A DNA stretch of 64,000 bases from Millisia brevis NBRC 105863 (GTDB lineage Bacteria; Actinomycetota; Actinomycetes; Mycobacteriales; Mycobacteriaceae): positions 248,001 to 312,000 of the forward strand of contig NZ_BCRN01000005.1 of NCBI RefSeq assembly GCF_001552615.1. Reading direction: 5' to 3'. The notes below the pieces were generated by a model, which was not told where the DNA came from, made no database searches, and saw only the letters and a program-made list of their open reading frames with translations. Shown here one piece after another: positions 17,091 through 24,701 of this stretch (positions are counted from its first letter, which is position 1; each line of letters starts with the position of its first letter). A program made the translations under genes and the position numbers.

Positions 17091-17480
17091 TCACTGCTTG
17101 CTGATCGCGGTGGGCCGCATCCGGATCACCACCCGATCGGCGGCGTCCGCGACCGGCGGGTCGTACGGCAGACCGTACCGGCGGGCGAGGGTGTCGAAGA
17201 ACGCGCCCGTAGGGTCCGGATCGATGCCGGCGACCACGCCGCGCACCTCGAGGTACCGGTAGGGCTGGTCGGGATCGTTGATCGATACCGACAGGTGCGG
17301 GTCCTGCTCGAGGTTGCGGTACTTGCGTCGCGTCGAGGTGGTGGTGAACGACAGGTCGGTGCCGTCGTAGCTGAACCACATCGGCGTGACCTGCAGGGAC
17401 CCGTCGTCCCGGCGCGTGGCGAGGTGCCCGCAGAGCGGTCGGGTGAGCAGGTCGAGATGCGAATCGGGGATGAGCGACAT
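17091..17480 (-). CDS. PPOX-class (F420/FMN-dependent) oxidoreductase
   Basis: A 129-residue split-barrel flavin/deazaflavin enzyme of the pyridoxamine 5'-phosphate oxidase-like superfamily. Diagnostic segments are LTRPLCGHLATRRDDGSLQVTPMWFSYDG and STRRKYRNLEQDPHLSVSI, typical of the actinobacterial PPOX-class F420-dependent group. The substrate is unknown. It is divergent from a MarR regulator across a 48-base gap containing repeated elements, suggesting control by that regulator. Confidence 0.88.
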   Translation of the reverse strand: MSLIPDSHLDLLTRPLCGHLATRRDDGSLQVTPMWFSYDGTDLSFTTTSTRRKYRNLEQDPHLSVSINDPDQPYRYLEVRGVVAGIDPDPTGAFFDTLARRYGLPYDPPVADAADRVVIRMRPTAISKQ

Positions 17481-17497
17481 CCGTCTCTCCTATGTTC

Positions 17498-17527
17498 GGG
17501 ACCTTATATATAACATCAGGGACCTTA
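17498..17527. promoter_or_regulatory. Direct repeats between PPOX and MarR genes
   Basis: GGGACCTTA occurs at 17498-17506 and again at 17519-17527, 21 bases apart, which is two helical turns. Between and around them ATGTT (17492-17496) and AACAT (17512-17516) form an inverted repeat across a TATATA core. The arrangement fits a promoter/operator shared by the divergent pair. The second copy also supplies the AGGGA ribosome site of the MarR gene. Confidence 0.5.
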
Positions 17528-17528
17528 C

Positions 17529-17990
17529 ATGTGGATGGGGATCATGCTGACACCACCGATATCCGAACGCCTCGGAATCGTCATCGCCGACGCATATGCC
17601 GCGCTGATCGACGCGAAGACGGCGGCGCTCGCCCCACACGATCTGACGGTCGCGCGCTACGCGGTCCTCGGGACGCTGTACACCGCCGACGGCTCGTCGG
17701 GTGCCGCCCTGGCCCGGGCCTGCGGCGTCACGCCCCAGACCATCTCCGAACTTCTTGTCTCGCTGGAAGCCGAGGGCCTGATCGAACGTCGGGCGCCGAC
17801 CACCGGCCGGGCGATCACCACCCATCTCACGGAGTTGGGCCGGGCGCGGGTAGTGACCGCGGACCGCGACGCCGGCGCGATCGAGGTGGCCCTCGCCGAC
17901 ACCTTCACCCCCGACGAGCGCGCACAGCTTCGCGACCTGCTCACCCGGGCGACGCGTGCGCTCGAGAATCCGGCCGCCGGAAAGAGTTGA
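17529..17990 (+). CDS. MarR-family transcriptional regulator
   Basis: A 153-residue winged-helix regulator: SERLGIVIADAYAALIDAK, then LTVARYAVLGTLYTADGSSGAALARACGVTPQTISELLVSLEAEGLI (helix-turn-helix) and the wing RRAPTTGRAITTHLTELG. The ATG at 17529 has an AGGGA site 6 bases upstream; in-frame ATGs at 17535 and 17544 are alternatives. It probably represses itself and the divergent PPOX-class gene. The ligand is unknown. Confidence 0.88.
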   Translation: MWMGIMLTPPISERLGIVIADAYAALIDAKTAALAPHDLTVARYAVLGTLYTADGSSGAALARACGVTPQTISELLVSLEAEGLIERRAPTTGRAITTHLTELGRARVVTADRDAGAIEVALADTFTPDERAQLRDLLTRATRALENPAAGKS

Positions 17991-18008
17991 GCACCAAACG
18001 GTGTACGA

Positions 18009-18530
18009 CTACCCGCCGTGCGGAAGGGCCGCGGCCAGATCCTCGTAGTAGCCCTTCTGCGCCGGGTAGTAGTCGTCCCAGTCGACGGCGTCCGGGTCCG
18101 TTCCGGCGAGGACGGCGCCCAGACGATCGAGGTAGTACTCCCAGCCCGGCCCGGTGTCCGGCACCGCGGCGGGGTCGCCGATGACGTGGCTGAACTCGAC
18201 CGTCGTGACACCGTCGGACTCGGTGAGGTCGGCGATCAGCTGCCAGCTGCCGGAGCCGTCGGTGGTGCGCACCTCGAGCCGGTGTGGGGCGGTGCAGTCG
18301 AGGATCTCCGCGCGTTCCGACGTCTGGTTCTCCTCGCCCTCGGCGTTCATCGTGAAGTCGACGTGGCCGGCGGCGGGGTCGCCGGTGAAGAAGCCGATCC
18401 ACAGCGCCAGCCGATCGGACTGCGCGAACGCCGACCAGACCTCGTCGATCGGTGCGGGGAAGTCGCGGCGGATCACCAACGCGTCCGTGTCGCCGTAGGG
18501 ACGGATGATGCCATTGGGTGTGGGGCTCAT
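18009..18530 (-). CDS. SRPBCC/AHSA1-like protein
   Basis: A 173-residue Bet v1/START-fold protein. The signature is VIRRDFPAPIDEVWSAFAQSDRLALWIGFFTGDP, followed by the cavity strands VDFTMNAEGEENQTSERAEILDC and a C-terminal helix YYLDRLGAVLAG. It resembles, but is clearly distinct from, the other SRPBCC protein at 10.2-10.8 kb. There is no ArsR partner next to it. The ligand is unknown. Confidence 0.82.
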   Translation of the reverse strand: MSPTPNGIIRPYGDTDALVIRRDFPAPIDEVWSAFAQSDRLALWIGFFTGDPAAGHVDFTMNAEGEENQTSERAEILDCTAPHRLEVRTTDGSGSWQLIADLTESDGVTTVEFSHVIGDPAAVPDTGPGWEYYLDRLGAVLAGTDPDAVDWDDYYPAQKGYYEDLAAALPHGG

Positions 18531-18561
18531 GGGAATTCCCTCGCAGGTCAGGTATCGCGGG

Positions 18562-19665
18562 TCAGGTATCGGTGGTCAGCAGGAAGGGGGCGCCGCCGTG
18601 CCGGCGGCCGTTGACCTGGATCTCCAGGCGCTGTTCCCCCGGGTAGTAGCGGCGGGTGGTGATCGGGCGGATCGGGAAAGCCTTGCGGAAGGTGCGGGTC
18701 TCACCCGGCGCGAGCGATGCGGTGGACAGTTTGAAGACCTTGGGGGCGGTGGCGCCGTTCGCCTTCCGGAGATGCAGGACGAAGTCGACCACCACCGTCA
18801 CCGCGTCGTCGGCGGTATTGGTGACGGTCGCCTCGAAGCCGAGGCTGTCGCCGAGCGCGATCTCGGTGGTGTCGAGGACCGGTCCGGTGACGGTGAGGTC
18901 ATCGGGGGTGCCGAAGCCGAGCACCCGCAGCGCGCCGGGGTCCCCCTTCTTCACCAGGGTGCGCAGGGCATGCCGGACCAGCGGGGCGGTGGTGTCGTCG
19001 GGGTCGTCGAGCCAGCGGCTCGCGGTCGCGACCACCACCTCGGGGTGGCGGCGGCTGATGTCGTTGAGGTGGTTGGCCACCGACCGGCGCACCGATTCCG
19101 ACGGGTCGCGGTAGAGCCGGTCGAGGACCGGCACGGTGCGGCCGGGATCGGCGCTGATGGCGGGAATCGCCTTCGCCCAGGGCAAGTGGGGCCGGGTGCC
19201 CTCGGAGGCGAGGCGCCGCACGTGCTCGTCGGGGTCGTCCGCCCACCGGGTCACGGCGGCCATCGCGCGTTCCGGATCGGCGATCAACAGGTGGCGGATC
19301 GAGAACTCCGCGGTCAACCGCGGGGTGAGCGCCGCCATCAGGTCGAGCCCGATATCGATCGCCTCGGGCGAGCCGTCCGCGGTCGCCAGTTCGGCCACCG
19401 CCTCGGTCATCGGCCAGATCATCCAGCCGCGAAACTCGTCGGAACCCAACGCCGACTCCACGATCGGCGCGAGCGCGGCCAGGCTGCCGGCCGCGGCGGC
19501 GACCGTCGTTCCCACCAGCCGCGCCCGTTCACCGAGCGCGAGGTCGCCCAGGGCGTCGGCATGGTCGGCGACGGCATCCCAGCGGCGTTCCGGGGCGACG
19601 GCGGTCAGGATGCGCGCCAACGCGGCGACCTGCTCGGCGCCGAGCAGTTCGTCGGCAAATGGCAT
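18562..19665 (-). CDS. alkC: AlkC-type DNA glycosylase with C-terminal Ig-like domain
   Basis: A 367-residue HEAT-like-repeat protein of the DNA alkylation repair (AlkC/AlkD) superfamily, which excises alkylated bases such as 3-methyladenine without flipping them out. Helical repeats occupy about residues 1-245 (FRGWMIWPMTEAVAEL, EFSIRHLLIADPERAM, PDEHVRRLASEGTRPHLPW, SESVRRSVANHLNDISRRHP). The remaining about 115 residues are beta-rich (LGDSLGFEATVTNTADDAV, SLAPGETRTFRKAF, YPGEQRLEIQVNG), matching the Ig-like domain that distinguishes AlkC from AlkD. Specificity is inferred from the family. It is monocistronic, and I saw no SOS or Ada box. Confidence 0.78.
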   Translation of the reverse strand: MPFADELLGAEQVAALARILTAVAPERRWDAVADHADALGDLALGERARLVGTTVAAAAGSLAALAPIVESALGSDEFRGWMIWPMTEAVAELATADGSPEAIDIGLDLMAALTPRLTAEFSIRHLLIADPERAMAAVTRWADDPDEHVRRLASEGTRPHLPWAKAIPAISADPGRTVPVLDRLYRDPSESVRRSVANHLNDISRRHPEVVVATASRWLDDPDDTTAPLVRHALRTLVKKGDPGALRVLGFGTPDDLTVTGPVLDTTEIALGDSLGFEATVTNTADDAVTVVVDFVLHLRKANGATAPKVFKLSTASLAPGETRTFRKAFPIRPITTRRYYPGEQRLEIQVNGRRHGGAPFLLTTDT

Positions 19666-19733
19666 GGCGGCCTCCTCTCATCGAGCAGCGTACGTGCCGC
19701 CGCCGACATCGCGATCGGCCCGATTCGGACCAG

Positions 19734-20525
19734 CTACGACCCGTCGGCGTCCGGGGTTCGGCCGAGCACCAGGGCATCGAACGATCGGCCGAGTTCCCCC
19801 TCCATATCGGCATCCGCGGCGGCCACCACCAGCGCCTCGGCCACGATCGATGCGGGCTCCCGATCGAGCACGAGCAGGCCGATCGACGGGTCCGGCTCGA
19901 GTTGCACCATCGGGCGGACGGCGTATCCCGCGGGGACGCCGAAGGCGTGCAGCCAGGGGTGCGCGACGATCGAGCCGATCGCCATCATCGCCATATGCGC
20001 GTAGAGGCCGCCGACCGTATCGGATTCGATGATCGGGCGGAAGTCGATACCGTCGGCGGTCATGCGCGCGTCGATGATTCGCCGATTGCGCATCGCGACG
20101 GTCAACGCGCAGAGCGGTAGTTCGGCCGCCTCGGCCCAGCCGACCACCGGTTGGCGCATCACCTCGAGATCCAGGGGCGCCACCAACGCGTAGCGCTCGT
20201 GGTACAGCTCGATCCGGCGGGTACCCGGCGGCGTCTCGGCGTCGAGATACGTTAGCCCAGAGGCTATTTCGAATTCTGCCAGCCGCCCGGCGATATCCCG
20301 CGAGGACAGCGACTCCACCCGCACGGTCGCGGCGGGGTTGGCGGCCAGGAAGGCGCGGGTCAGCAACGGAGCGGCGGACAGCGACGTCGGGATGGCTCCG
20401 ATCCGCGCGGTCGCCGACAGACCCGCGCGCACCCGCCGCACATCCGCGAGCATCTCGTCGCGCTCCGCGAGGATGCGGTGCGCCCAGGCGACGACCCGCA
20501 GGCCCTCCTCGGTGAAGCCCTCGGA
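19734..20525 (-). pseudogene. LysR-family regulator remnant lacking the DNA-binding domain
   Basis: The encoded sequence from about EGFTEEGLRVVAWAHRILAERDEML to the end is a well-preserved LysR linker helix and effector-binding domain (GLSATARIGAIPTSLSAAPLLTRAF, ERYALVAPLDLEVM, SDTVGGLYAHMAMMAIGSIV). The about 50-60 residues that should precede it, carrying the helix-turn-helix, are missing. Upstream the reading frame runs into sequence related to an MFS transporter gene. The open frame can be extended to 20690 by chance, but that start gives an Arg-rich, non-family N-terminus. It is a broken gene, probably not able to bind DNA. The effector domain shows no frameshift, so the break may be recent. 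Confidence 0.75.
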
Positions 20526-20655
20526 TCGCTGTCCCAGTTGCCGAAGGGGCCCGCGACCAGGCTCTCGAGCAGTCGCGACGCAGGGAAGATCCCGAGAGTT
20601 GGCGCAAACGGGACGCCGAGCCCGAGCAGCGTCGCGGCGGCCACCGCCGGTAACC
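20526..20655 (-). pseudogene. Decayed fragment of an MFS transporter gene
   Basis: Two blocks match the intact MFS gene at 25471-26685 in the same orientation. About 20534-20562 corresponds to 26189-26217 (LVAGPFGDW), and about 20563-20640 corresponds to 26343-26419 (TLLGLGAPFAPTLGIFLASRLLE). The second block differs at about 8 of 77 bases. The about 125 bases between the blocks in the intact gene are deleted here, and the first block has a one-base indel that breaks the frame. Seven of the eight substitutions are A or T in the fragment, as expected for unselected decay in a GC-rich genome. Confidence 0.75.
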
Positions 20656-20709
20656 GTATTCCGAGCAAGTTCACAGCAAACGCGAAGCAACGCCGACCAG
20701 GATCGTTGC

Positions 20710-22227
20710 GTGACGCCGTGGACGCCGATGCGTGTGGCCGCTCTGCTTGCCGATGCCCTCGCTCAGGCACCGCAGCACTACCAGCGCGGCATTTCACTCC
20801 TGCAGGGCTGGCTGCCGTTCACCATTCAGATCGTCGCAGCGGTCCTATTGGTCGTGGCGATCGGCGGGCGGTCCCGACGCTGGCGAAGGATCGGAGTGCC
20901 GGTGGCGCTGGTTATCGGAGCGGCTGTCGCTGCCCGGGCGTATTGGTACATCACATCCGAGGGGCTGGCGGACGATCCGGCACCGTCGGCGGTCTGGGTA
21001 TGGATCGGCCTGAGCGGGACGGCGCTGGCGGTGCTCGTCCTGGGATTCCGCTCGGCACGCTGGTGGCGTCGCGGCGTGTCGGTGCTGGCTGTCGCGGCGT
21101 GTTTGTTGAGCACGTCGGTGGCGCTGAACACCTGGGTCGGATACTTCCGCACCGTCCAGTCGGCATGGGGGCAATTGACCGCGGGACCTCTTCCCGACGA
21201 GACGGATATGGCATCGGTCCAGGCGCTCGCGGCGAGCGGTGTCGTACCGCCACACGGCGAGGTGGTGCCGGTGGATATTCCGGATACCGCATCGGGGTTC
21301 CATCATCGAACCGAACTGGTGTACCTGCCACCGGCATGGTTCACCAGCAGCCCGCCACCCAAGCTGCCGGTGGTGATGATGATCGCGGGCGAATTCAATA
21401 CCCCCGAGGACTGGCTGCGCACCGGAAACGTCGCGCAGACCGCCGACAACTTCGCGGCGGACCACGGGGGTAACACCCCGGTTCTGGTGTTCGTCGACTC
21501 GGGCGGTTCGTTCAACAACGACACCGAATGCGTCAACGGATCGCGTGGGAACTCCGCGGACCATCTGACCGGCGATGTCGTACCGTTCGTCACCTCGACC
21601 TTCGGCACCAGCTCCGACCCCGCCAATTGGGGCATTGTCGGCTGGTCGATGGGAGGTACCTGCGCCGTCGACCTGACGGTGACGCACCCGGACCTGTTCA
21701 GTTCGTTCGTCGACATAGCCGGTGACCTCGGGCCGATCGTCGGCACGAAGGATCAGACGATCCAGCGGCTCTTCGGGGGCAATGCCGACCGATGGGCGGA
21801 CTTCGATCCAACCACCGTGATCGACCGGCACGGTCCGTATACCGGTGTCTCCGGGTGGTTCGCCGTGTCGACCACGCCGGCGAATCAACAACACGGCGGA
21901 TTCCGGCCGAACAACAACCAGAACCAACAGAACGCCGACGCCACGGGACTGGGCGGTCGGGATGCCGGCGGCAATCCGGACGACCAGTCGGAAGCGGCGA
22001 GTTCGCTATGTGGTCTCGGCCGCACCGAAGGTATCGACTGCGCCATCGTCGCGTCCCCCGGCAAGCACGACTGGCCCTTTGCCGCCGATACCTTCACCGA
22101 CTCGTTGCCCTGGCTGGCCGGGGCGATCGGCACTCCCGACGTTCCTCGTATTCCGTTGCCTTCGGACTCCTCCAGCCCGGACACGACGACCGACGCCTCG
22201 CAGGCCGCAGCGACCGACGGCGGCTGA
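20710..22227 (+). CDS. Membrane-anchored alpha/beta-hydrolase (esterase D/antigen 85-like fold)
   Basis: A protein of about 505 residues with four N-terminal membrane segments (within about residues 30-145), then an esterase domain that would face outward. The nucleophile elbow is GWSMGGTCAVD, with the strand PVVMMIAGEFNTPEDWL before it and the likely catalytic His in SPGKHDWPF. A loop rich in Asn/Gln (about residues 400-412) and a Ser/Thr/Asp tail are unusual. The layout matches actinobacterial membrane-linked esterases related to mycolyltransferases, but acyl transfer is not shown. The GTG at 20710 has AGGA 8 bases upstream; the ATG at 20728 is an alternative. Base composition is a little less GC-rich than its neighbours, and it starts 55 bases after the pseudogene scar. 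Confidence 0.78.
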   Translation: MTPWTPMRVAALLADALAQAPQHYQRGISLLQGWLPFTIQIVAAVLLVVAIGGRSRRWRRIGVPVALVIGAAVAARAYWYITSEGLADDPAPSAVWVWIGLSGTALAVLVLGFRSARWWRRGVSVLAVAACLLSTSVALNTWVGYFRTVQSAWGQLTAGPLPDETDMASVQALAASGVVPPHGEVVPVDIPDTASGFHHRTELVYLPPAWFTSSPPPKLPVVMMIAGEFNTPEDWLRTGNVAQTADNFAADHGGNTPVLVFVDSGGSFNNDTECVNGSRGNSADHLTGDVVPFVTSTFGTSSDPANWGIVGWSMGGTCAVDLTVTHPDLFSSFVDIAGDLGPIVGTKDQTIQRLFGGNADRWADFDPTTVIDRHGPYTGVSGWFAVSTTPANQQHGGFRPNNNQNQQNADATGLGGRDAGGNPDDQSEAASSLCGLGRTEGIDCAIVASPGKHDWPFAADTFTDSLPWLAGAIGTPDVPRIPLPSDSSSPDTTTDASQAAATDGG

Positions 22228-22268
22228 TGGATGGACCGCCGGCGGATCGATCGGGGGTGTCGGGTCGG

Positions 22269-23591
22269 TCAGACCGTGTCGGATCGGTCGGGGGTGTCGG
22301 ATCGGTCGGGGGTGTCGGATCGGTCGGGGGTGTCGGACAGGCCCGGCGCGGGGACGAGCCGGTGGCGACGGTGCCCGACCACCACGACGACCAGGCAGAT
22401 CAGAGCGGCGACCATGCCGAAGACGAACATGTCGGCATAGGTGACGCGGATCCAGGTCTGCGCGATCCAGGCGAGGATCGCCGGCACCGCGAAGCCCAGA
22501 TAGGACAGCCCGTAGAAGACCGCCGTCAGACCGGCCAGGTCGTCGGGTCCGGCGATGCGCTGCACCTCGAGCAACCCGGAGATCAGCGCGAGACCGTAGG
22601 CGCAGCCCAGCACGGTCGCGGCGATCAGCGCCATCCACACGGTCAACAGATCGGCGGCCACCGCCGCCAGGCCCATGCCCACCACCAGCATCAACAACGC
22701 GACCGCCACGCCGCGCACCCCGTGCGGGGAATCGATACGGCGGCCGACGGTCTGGATGATCAGCCCGGCGGATAGCGCCAGCAGGCAGCAGAGGGCGGCG
22801 AAGGCGATCGGGGCGGCGCCGGTCTGCGTCGACATCAACGCCGGGATGATCGCGTAGGCCGAGGCGGCGGCGCCGAAGACCCAGGGGGCGACCGGGGCGA
22901 CGACCGTCAGGAATCGGCGATGGCTCGCGGCGGGGATCTTCAGATCGTCGAGCAACCGACCCGGATTCCTTTCGCGGGCCCGGGTCTCGGGCACCCCGGA
23001 CAGCAGGACGGTCGCGACCAGCGCCATCGCGATGTTGACCAGGTAGGGCAGCACCTGCGGCCACGGACCCCACTGGGCGAGGACCCCGGCCACCCCGGCG
23101 CCGAGGCCGAAGCCGGCGGTCAGGCTCATCGCCGCGCGGCGGGCTCCGACGCCCGGGCCGGCGCCGTCGCGGTCGCTGAGCTCCTTGATCCAGCTGCCGC
23201 CGACGGCCATCGCCAGGCCGAGCGCGATACCGCTGAAGATGCGGCCGACCGCCAGCATCGGCACCGATCCACCGCCGATGGCGATCAGGGCCGAACCGAG
23301 CGCGGCGAACAGCGGCGCCGGCACCATCAGCGGTCGGCGGCCGAGGCGGTCGGAGAGCGGTCCGCCGATCAGCAGCGCGGGCACGATGCCGAGCACGTAG
23401 GTGAACAGCAGCGCGTCGACGACCACCGCGGACAGGTCGTCCATCTGCCGGTACATCACCAGCAGCGGGGTGAACTCGTTGCCGCCCCAGGCGGTCGCGA
23501 AGACGCCGAGCGCGACGGCCGACCAGCCGAAGCGGCCGATCCGACCCGTGGAGCGGTCGCGCGAGGGTGTGTTGGTGGTCGTGGCGGTCAT
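22269..23591 (-). CDS. MFS transporter with C-terminal hexapeptide repeats
   Basis: A 440-residue major facilitator with about 12 membrane segments. The loop 2-3 motif GGPLSDRLGRRPLMV (about residues 77-91) is clear, as are helix 4-5 features GRIFSGIALGLAMAVGGSWIKEL. The cytoplasmic C-terminus ends in repeats of SDTPDR encoded by an 18-bp tandem repeat. The substrate is unknown. It overlaps the GntR gene by four bases, so gntR-mfs is one transcription unit and the regulator probably controls the pump. Confidence 0.88.
   Translation of the reverse strand: MTATTTNTPSRDRSTGRIGRFGWSAVALGVFATAWGGNEFTPLLVMYRQMDDLSAVVVDALLFTYVLGIVPALLIGGPLSDRLGRRPLMVPAPLFAALGSALIAIGGGSVPMLAVGRIFSGIALGLAMAVGGSWIKELSDRDGAGPGVGARRAAMSLTAGFGLGAGVAGVLAQWGPWPQVLPYLVNIAMALVATVLLSGVPETRARERNPGRLLDDLKIPAASHRRFLTVVAPVAPWVFGAAASAYAIIPALMSTQTGAAPIAFAALCCLLALSAGLIIQTVGRRIDSPHGVRGVAVALLMLVVGMGLAAVAADLLTVWMALIAATVLGCAYGLALISGLLEVQRIAGPDDLAGLTAVFYGLSYLGFAVPAILAWIAQTWIRVTYADMFVFGMVAALICLVVVVVGHRRHRLVPAPGLSDTPDRSDTPDRSDTPDRSDTV
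22277..22330 (-). repeat. 18-bp tandem repeat, three perfect units
   Basis: Three identical 18-base units (22277-22294, 22295-22312, 22313-22330), read on the plus strand as TGTCGGATCGGTCGGGGG. Degenerate copies lie at about 22258-22276 and 22331 onward. In the MFS gene they encode SDTPDR repeats right up to the stop codon. Confidence 0.9.
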
Positions 23592-24244
23592 CGCCGGTCT
23601 CCGGTCAGGTTGTGAACCTCGGTGAGGTGGCGGTCGAGCAGGGAGTCGAAGAGGTCGACATCGGCGGCGGCGATCGCCCCGAGCAAGCCGTCGTGGTCGG
23701 TGAAGATGCGCTCGGGCATTCCGGGGTTCCGGTTGACCGAGACGGTGGTCATGCGTCGATGTCGCTCGCCGAGGGTGACGAAGAAGTCCGCGAGCAGCGG
23801 GTTGTCACCGGCGGCGGCGATCAGCTGGTGGAACTGCACGTCGAGCCGGGCGAACTCGGCGAGATCGGACGGGTCGGCCGCGCGATGGGCGGCCAGGTTC
23901 TCGCGCAGCCGCTCGACCAGCAGCGCCGATGCGTCCGGCTGCCGCGCGACCGAACGGACCGCGTGCCCCTCGAGGAGTTTGCGGGCGTCGATGACGTCGG
24001 CGGCCTCCCGCTCGCCGATCGGCACGACCAGCGCGCCGCGCTTGGGGTACAGCCGCATCCATCCCTCGGTCTCGAGCCGCAGGAACGCCTCGCGCACCGG
24101 AGTGCGACTGACCGCACAGCGCGTGGCGATCTCGCCCTCGCTGATCAGCTCGCCGCCGGCGATCCCGTTGGTCAGGATCAGCTCCTTGACCTCGCCGTAT
24201 ACCCGCTCGGCCGCCGACGTCGGCGATGGATTCAACATAGACAC
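23588..24244 (-). CDS. GntR-family (FCD domain) transcriptional regulator
   Basis: A 218-residue FadR/FCD-type regulator. The winged helix is RVYGEVKELILTNGIAGGELISEGEIATRCAVSRTPVREAFLRLETEGWMRLYPKRGALVVPI split over about residues 14-76, followed by an all-helical FCD domain with the metal/ligand-type residues RLDVQFHQLIAAAG and DHDGLLGAI. Translation may start at the GTG at 24244 or the ATG at 24238. A short palindrome overlaps the start, consistent with autorepression. It is co-transcribed with the MFS gene downstream. Confidence 0.88.
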   Translation of the reverse strand: MSMLNPSPTSAAERVYGEVKELILTNGIAGGELISEGEIATRCAVSRTPVREAFLRLETEGWMRLYPKRGALVVPIGEREAADVIDARKLLEGHAVRSVARQPDASALLVERLRENLAAHRAADPSDLAEFARLDVQFHQLIAAAGDNPLLADFFVTLGERHRRMTTVSVNRNPGMPERIFTDHDGLLGAIAAADVDLFDSLLDRHLTEVHNLTGDRR

Positions 24245-24252
24245 AAGTTGTA
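24244..24252. promoter_or_regulatory. Palindrome overlapping the gntR start
   Basis: ACAAGTTGT is a perfect odd palindrome at 24244-24252, overlapping the GTG start of the GntR gene and just beyond the end of the small membrane gene. FCD-type GntR proteins usually bind short TTGT/ACAA-type palindromes, so this is a candidate operator. Confidence 0.4.
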
Positions 24253-24254
24253 TC

Positions 24255-24617
24255 TTAAGCCGATCGATCGCGTTCCTGCACCGTGACGTACACCTCCCGG
24301 GCCAGAACGACCGTGCCTACCGCCGCCATCAGGGCGCCGAGGACCGTCATCACCGGGAAACGGCCGTCGATCAGCCAGGTCGCGACGGCGGTCGTCAACA
24401 CCCCGAAGGCCATCGCATAGCCGACGAGCAGCACCGCGCGCGCCGCTCGCCACTCCGGCAGCAGCGCGCCGCCCACCAGCACGGCCGCGAAGATCAGGTC
24501 CGGGACAAGGAAGGCGTTGTCCGCACGCCACTGCCCGCTCAGCGGTATCCAGGCCACGGTTCCGACGGCGAGCACGACGGCGACGATGCGAACGAAGGTG
24601 GGGCCGATGCCGGTCAT
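24255..24617 (-). CDS. Small four-helix membrane protein, unknown
   Basis: A 120-residue hydrophobic protein with four predicted membrane segments (about residues 6-24, 36-54, 60-84 and 88-108) and a charged C-terminus VTVQERDRSA. I do not recognise a family. It starts immediately next to the first of three palindromes that separate it from a divergent TetR gene, so it is the likely target of that TetR. It ends 10 bases before the GntR start. Confidence 0.7.
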   Translation of the reverse strand: MTGIGPTFVRIVAVVLAVGTVAWIPLSGQWRADNAFLVPDLIFAAVLVGGALLPEWRAARAVLLVGYAMAFGVLTTAVATWLIDGRFPVMTVLGALMAAVGTVVLAREVYVTVQERDRSA

Positions 24618-24685
24618 GTCTACAGCGTAGACACAGGTTTCTTGCCTGTCTACGGCGTAGACAACGTAGGGTCTACGCCGTAGAT
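24618..24685. promoter_or_regulatory. Three near-identical 15-bp palindromes (TetR operators)
   Basis: GTCTAC-AGC-GTAGAC at 24618-24632, GTCTAC-GGC-GTAGAC at 24648-24662 and GTCTAC-GCC-GTAGAT at 24671-24685 fill the 84-base gap between the small membrane gene and the TetR gene. Starts are 30 and 23 bases apart. The first abuts the membrane-gene ATG and the last lies just before the TetR ribosome site, so occupancy would block both promoters. Confidence 0.8.
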
Positions 24686-24701
24686 CTCGAGGGGAGGTGT
24701 C

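Noticed and set aside
20526-20690. Reading the LysR frame from 20690 as a complete 318-residue protein
   Set aside because: The first about 60 residues derive from MFS-related sequence in a wrong frame and contain no helix-turn-helix.
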